Shown here: piece by piece, positions 5,811 through 7,950 of the stretch
How the letters are laid out: each line of letters starts with the position of its first letter
Numbering within the stretch: the stretch's first letter is position 1
Assembly: GCA_028717325.1 (NCBI GenBank)
Contig: JAQUOB010000047.1
Span: 1 to 7,950 of the forward strand
Reading direction: 5' to 3'
Origin: Candidatus Margulisiibacteriota bacterium
Lineage (GTDB): Bacteria; Margulisbacteria; WOR-1; O2-12-FULL-45-9; XYB2-FULL-48-7
Length of the DNA: 7,950 nt
Notes under the pieces: generated by a model
Seen by the model: the letters and a program-made list of their open reading frames with translations, nothing else
Told to the model about the DNA's origin: nothing
Database searches by the model: none
Made by a program: the position numbers and the translations under genes

Positions 5811-5819
5811 TGATATAAT
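5811..5819 (+). promoter_or_regulatory. Extended -10 promoter of the isocitrate dehydrogenase gene
   Basis: The plus strand reads TGATATAAT, a perfect match to the extended -10 consensus TGnTATAAT. The bases about 17 upstream (AAGAAA) are not a -35 box, as is common with extended -10 promoters. The predicted start near 5826 leaves roughly four nucleotides before the ATG at 5830 and no Shine-Dalgarno sequence, which suggests a leaderless or nearly leaderless mRNA. Confidence 0.65.
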
Positions 5820-5829
5820 AATTTATACT

Positions 5830-6909
5830 ATGGTTTACAAGATAACTTTGATCCCCGGTGATGGTATCGGGCCCGAAGTTTCGGAAGCGGCCAGACACTG
5901 TGTCGACGCGACCGGCGTCAAAATTGACTGGGAGATCGCCGAAGCGGGCGCCGATGTCATCCCCAAATACGGGACGCCGCTACCGGCTTCTACGCTTGCT
6001 TCGATCAGAAAAAACAAAGTCGCCCTCAAGGGACCGTTGACCACGCCTATCGGCACCGGCTTCCGCTCCGTCAACGTCGCCATCCGTAAGGAGCTAGACC
6101 TATATGCCTGCCTGCGCCCGACCAGGTCGTACAAAGGGGTCAGATCAAGATACGAAAACATCGATTTAGTCATAGTGAGGGAAAATACCGAGGATCTTTA
6201 TGCCGGGATTGAATTTGAAGAGGGCAAGCCGGAAACCAAGACGTTAATTTCTGAGATCGAGAAACTTTCTAAAAAGAATATCAGGCCGGATTCGGGCCTC
6301 TCCATCAAACCGATCTCGGTCTCCGGATCAAAGCGAATCGCCAAATTTGCTTTTGAATACGCGGTCAGGCACCAGCGGAAAAAAGTAACCGCGATTTCCA
6401 AGGCCAATATCATGAAGTTTACCGACGGGTTGTTCTTTTCTGCTACCCGTGAAGTTGCGAAAGATTACGAGGGAAAGATCGAGTACGAAGAGCGTTTAAT
6501 TGATAATATGTGCATGCAGTTGGTTCAAAAGCCTGAACTTTATGACGTGCTTTGTTTGCCCAATCTCTATGGAGATATTTTATCCGATCTTTGCGCTGGG
6601 TTGATAGGTGGCTTGGGGATTGCCCCAGGGGCGAATTTAGGCGAGGGGATTGCGGTTTTCGAAGCGATCCATGGCTCAGCGCCAAAATACGCCGGCCAGA
6701 ACAAAGTTAACCCTACCGCGATGATCCTTTCCGCGGTTTTAATGCTTGACTACCTCGGGGAGAATGACGCGGCGCGGCGGCTCGATAATGCCGTCGCGGC
6801 AGTGATCGCCGCAGGGAAAGACGTGACTTACGACCTGAAACCCGACCGGAACGATCCGACCGCGGTCGGGACTTCGCAGATGGCCGACGCGATCATTGCC
6901 GCTCTGTAA
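5830..6909 (+). CDS. icd: Isocitrate dehydrogenase (IDH/IMDH family, predicted NADP type)
   Basis: Decarboxylating dehydrogenase converting isocitrate to 2-oxoglutarate in the TCA cycle or glutamate synthesis. The true start is taken at ATG 5830 (MVYKITLIPGDGIGPEVSE). An in-frame upstream ATG at 5731 would add 33 residues encoded by the repeat (HEGTKNTKK) and is not homologous. The resulting 359 residues match the short IDH3-like forms. Substrate residues: S80, N82, R86 and R96 in FRSVNVAIRKELDLYACLRP, then R117 and Y124 (VRENTEDLYAG) and catalytic-type K191 (SKANIMKFTDG). Metal ligands: D225, D249 and D253 (LYGDILSD). The S-x-N-x-x-x-R pattern favours isocitrate over isopropylmalate. HGSAPKYAG carries K286 and Y287, the pair that in E. 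coli Icd (K344, Y345) binds the 2'-phosphate of NADP; NAD enzymes usually have D-I. A homoisocitrate-related role is less likely. The gene stands alone on this strand. Confidence 0.88.
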   Translation: MVYKITLIPGDGIGPEVSEAARHCVDATGVKIDWEIAEAGADVIPKYGTPLPASTLASIRKNKVALKGPLTTPIGTGFRSVNVAIRKELDLYACLRPTRSYKGVRSRYENIDLVIVRENTEDLYAGIEFEEGKPETKTLISEIEKLSKKNIRPDSGLSIKPISVSGSKRIAKFAFEYAVRHQRKKVTAISKANIMKFTDGLFFSATREVAKDYEGKIEYEERLIDNMCMQLVQKPELYDVLCLPNLYGDILSDLCAGLIGGLGIAPGANLGEGIAVFEAIHGSAPKYAGQNKVNPTAMILSAVLMLDYLGENDAARRLDNAVAAVIAAGKDVTYDLKPDRNDPTAVGTSQMADAIIAAL

Positions 6910-7950
6910 TCAGTACAATTTTAAAGCGTCGACGATCCTTTGTGTCGCCTGAGGATATTGATCCACCATGTAATCGCTGGCAAAAACCGCTCGCAAATCT
7001 TTTTCGGGTATCTTCTTAGTGAGTGTTCGAACTGCGTCTGGTTTCAGCCGCAAATTAACCCTTTCCCATTTCCCCTGGCATTTAAAAGCCACGATCCGGG
7101 TGTCTTGCTTGTGTTCTCCCTTTTGACAACTTTCCCGGCTCGGCCAAAAATCCGCGATCTTGATGACGCCACATAATTCTCTGGTTTGGACAAAAGCTGT
7201 TTTTATTTCTGAGCCCGGGAAAAATACATTATAATTGCAGTTGTCGACAACTCGACGCACCAGTCGGCCAGGGATATTGTTAAACCGGCTGATGTGTGGC
7301 GCCGCCGGCCAATAATCTTCATAAATCCTGGCGCCGGCATCGGTCAACAGATAAAGTTTATATTCCGCGGTAGCTAATTTCCAGGGACGCTTGTCAGGTA
7401 AATTAATCTTCCAGATACCAGTGACAGCGTCTCTTTCAGCCATCAGATGTCCGGCCGGCAATAGTGGCGGCTCTGTCAGCGACTCTTCCTTCGAGCGCCA
7501 GAAAAATAAAATCTTTTGCTCTCCTCTTAATACAATTTTCCCGTAGACCGGCTGACCGGCCCAGGCGGCATAGCCGTCGATTTTGGTCGCTCCCTTAAGA
7601 CCAATGCTGATCGAAATGTGGCCATCCGCATTGACGATTTTCTCTCCAATTTCAAATTCTGCCTCTGGCTTGGCGGCCAGCAGATATTCCCCGATTTGCC
7701 TGGTCTTCAATCTTTCTTGCTGGCAGATGCTTTCCTTGGAATACTCTATTTGCGGATGGATCAGCGGCAACCAGGAGCGGCCGACTTGTTGTTTGGCCAA
7801 AACCGCGGTCGTGAGGAGCCGCGTTGCTTCTTCTCTTTCGTCGGGATAAAAATAAGCCTTGATCTTCCCTTGTTCTTCTCTGATGACCGCCCAAACCTTC
7901 GGCCGGCCGCGAAAACCATGGACTTCGAGAAATTCCCGGCCGAGGCGCAG
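6910..7950 (-). CDS. Uncharacterised protein, 5' end beyond the window
   Basis: Open frame from the right edge to a TGA at 6910-6912, at least 346 codons without a stop. The TTG at 7800 is not a convincing start, because the 50 codons upstream of it are open and protein-like (LRLGREFLEVHGFRGRPKVW, then AVIREEQGKIKAYFYPDERE). I do not recognise the family. The visible part has no evident transmembrane helix; an N-terminal signal or domain could lie outside. The middle section has alternating hydrophobic stretches (HISISIGLKG, GKIVLRGEQKILFFW, TGIWKINLPDK, AEYKLYLLTDAGARIYED) suggesting beta strands, possibly an Ig-like sandwich; this is inference only. The C-terminal half has four cysteines (in DNCNY, ELCGV, ESCQK and FKCQG) with disulfide or metal-site potential. 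It converges on icd with no intergenic base. Confidence 0.75.
   Translation of the reverse strand: MRLGREFLEVHGFRGRPKVWAVIREEQGKIKAYFYPDEREEATRLLTTAVLAKQQVGRSWLPLIHPQIEYSKESICQQERLKTRQIGEYLLAAKPEAEFEIGEKIVNADGHISISIGLKGATKIDGYAAWAGQPVYGKIVLRGEQKILFFWRSKEESLTEPPLLPAGHLMAERDAVTGIWKINLPDKRPWKLATAEYKLYLLTDAGARIYEDYWPAAPHISRFNNIPGRLVRRVVDNCNYNVFFPGSEIKTAFVQTRELCGVIKIADFWPSRESCQKGEHKQDTRIVAFKCQGKWERVNLRLKPDAVRTLTKKIPEKDLRAVFASDYMVDQYPQATQRIVDALKLY

Noticed and set aside
5731..5829. N-terminal extension of the dehydrogenase starting at ATG 5731
   Set aside because: The 33 extra residues are encoded by the repeat and the promoter (HEGTKNTKK-type peptide), lie upstream of the predicted transcription start, and precede a normal family N-terminus at 5830.
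7652..7894. Minus-strand 80-codon frame overlapping the right-edge gene
   Set aside because: It lies in a different frame from the longer open coding frame, has Arg-rich low-quality composition, and shows no recognisable motif.

Overview
This window is a stretch of bacterial chromosome carrying mostly housekeeping genes. GC content is moderate, with A+T-rich gaps between genes. Six genes lie head to tail on the minus strand, in the transcription order ddl - ftsQ - ftsZ - marC-like - sensor histidine kinase - ileS. One isocitrate dehydrogenase-type gene is on the plus strand, and one unrecognised minus-strand gene runs off the right edge. The proteins are bacterial in type, including a peptidoglycan precursor ligase and a divisome. 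The organism cannot be named from this sequence. The two dispersed-repeat styles seen here (the ATTTGGGATTTG type and the CACGAAGG type) are, as I recall, common in genomes of uncultivated candidate phyla such as Omnitrophota, Saganbacteria or Margulisbacteria. I offer that only as a low-confidence guess.

Layout by position: 1-734 is the N-terminal third of isoleucyl-tRNA synthetase (minus, continuing off the left edge). It contains an in-frame A+T-rich insertion that looks like a dispersed repeat. 774-2228 is a two-helix membrane GAF/HisKA histidine kinase with no response regulator beside it. 2238-2831 is a MarC-family membrane protein whose start overlaps the ftsZ stop. 2828-3907 is ftsZ. 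3908-4019 is a gap with a candidate ftsZ promoter, a good ribosome binding site and a G-quadruplex-type G-run array. 4020-4787 is ftsQ, which overlaps the end of ddl (4771-5709). 5710-5829 is a divergent intergenic region made largely of two inverted copies of a 33-bp CACGAAGG-type repeat, with a candidate promoter for each flanking gene. 5830-6909 is the isocitrate dehydrogenase. 6910-7950 is an open frame of at least 346 codons encoding an unknown protein. It converges on the dehydrogenase with the two stop codons directly abutting.

How it fits together: Ddl makes the D-Ala-D-Ala dipeptide for the cell wall, FtsQ links divisome assembly in the membrane, and FtsZ forms the division ring, so this is a dcw (division and cell wall) cluster segment. 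The order resembles other bacteria where ileS lies downstream of the division genes, but ftsA, normally between ftsQ and ftsZ, is missing here. A MarC-like protein and an orphan sensor kinase sit between ftsZ and ileS. Three minus-strand transcription units (ddl, ftsZ, ileS) share the same TGnTAAAAT extended -10-like motif, and the dehydrogenase has a perfect TGnTATAAT placed so close to its ATG that the mRNA is probably almost leaderless.

I saw no CRISPR array, tRNA, rRNA, insertion sequence or clear new multi-gene system. The most unusual signals are the repeat-derived sequences inside ileS and between ddl and the dehydrogenase, the missing ftsA, and the unidentified right-edge protein.
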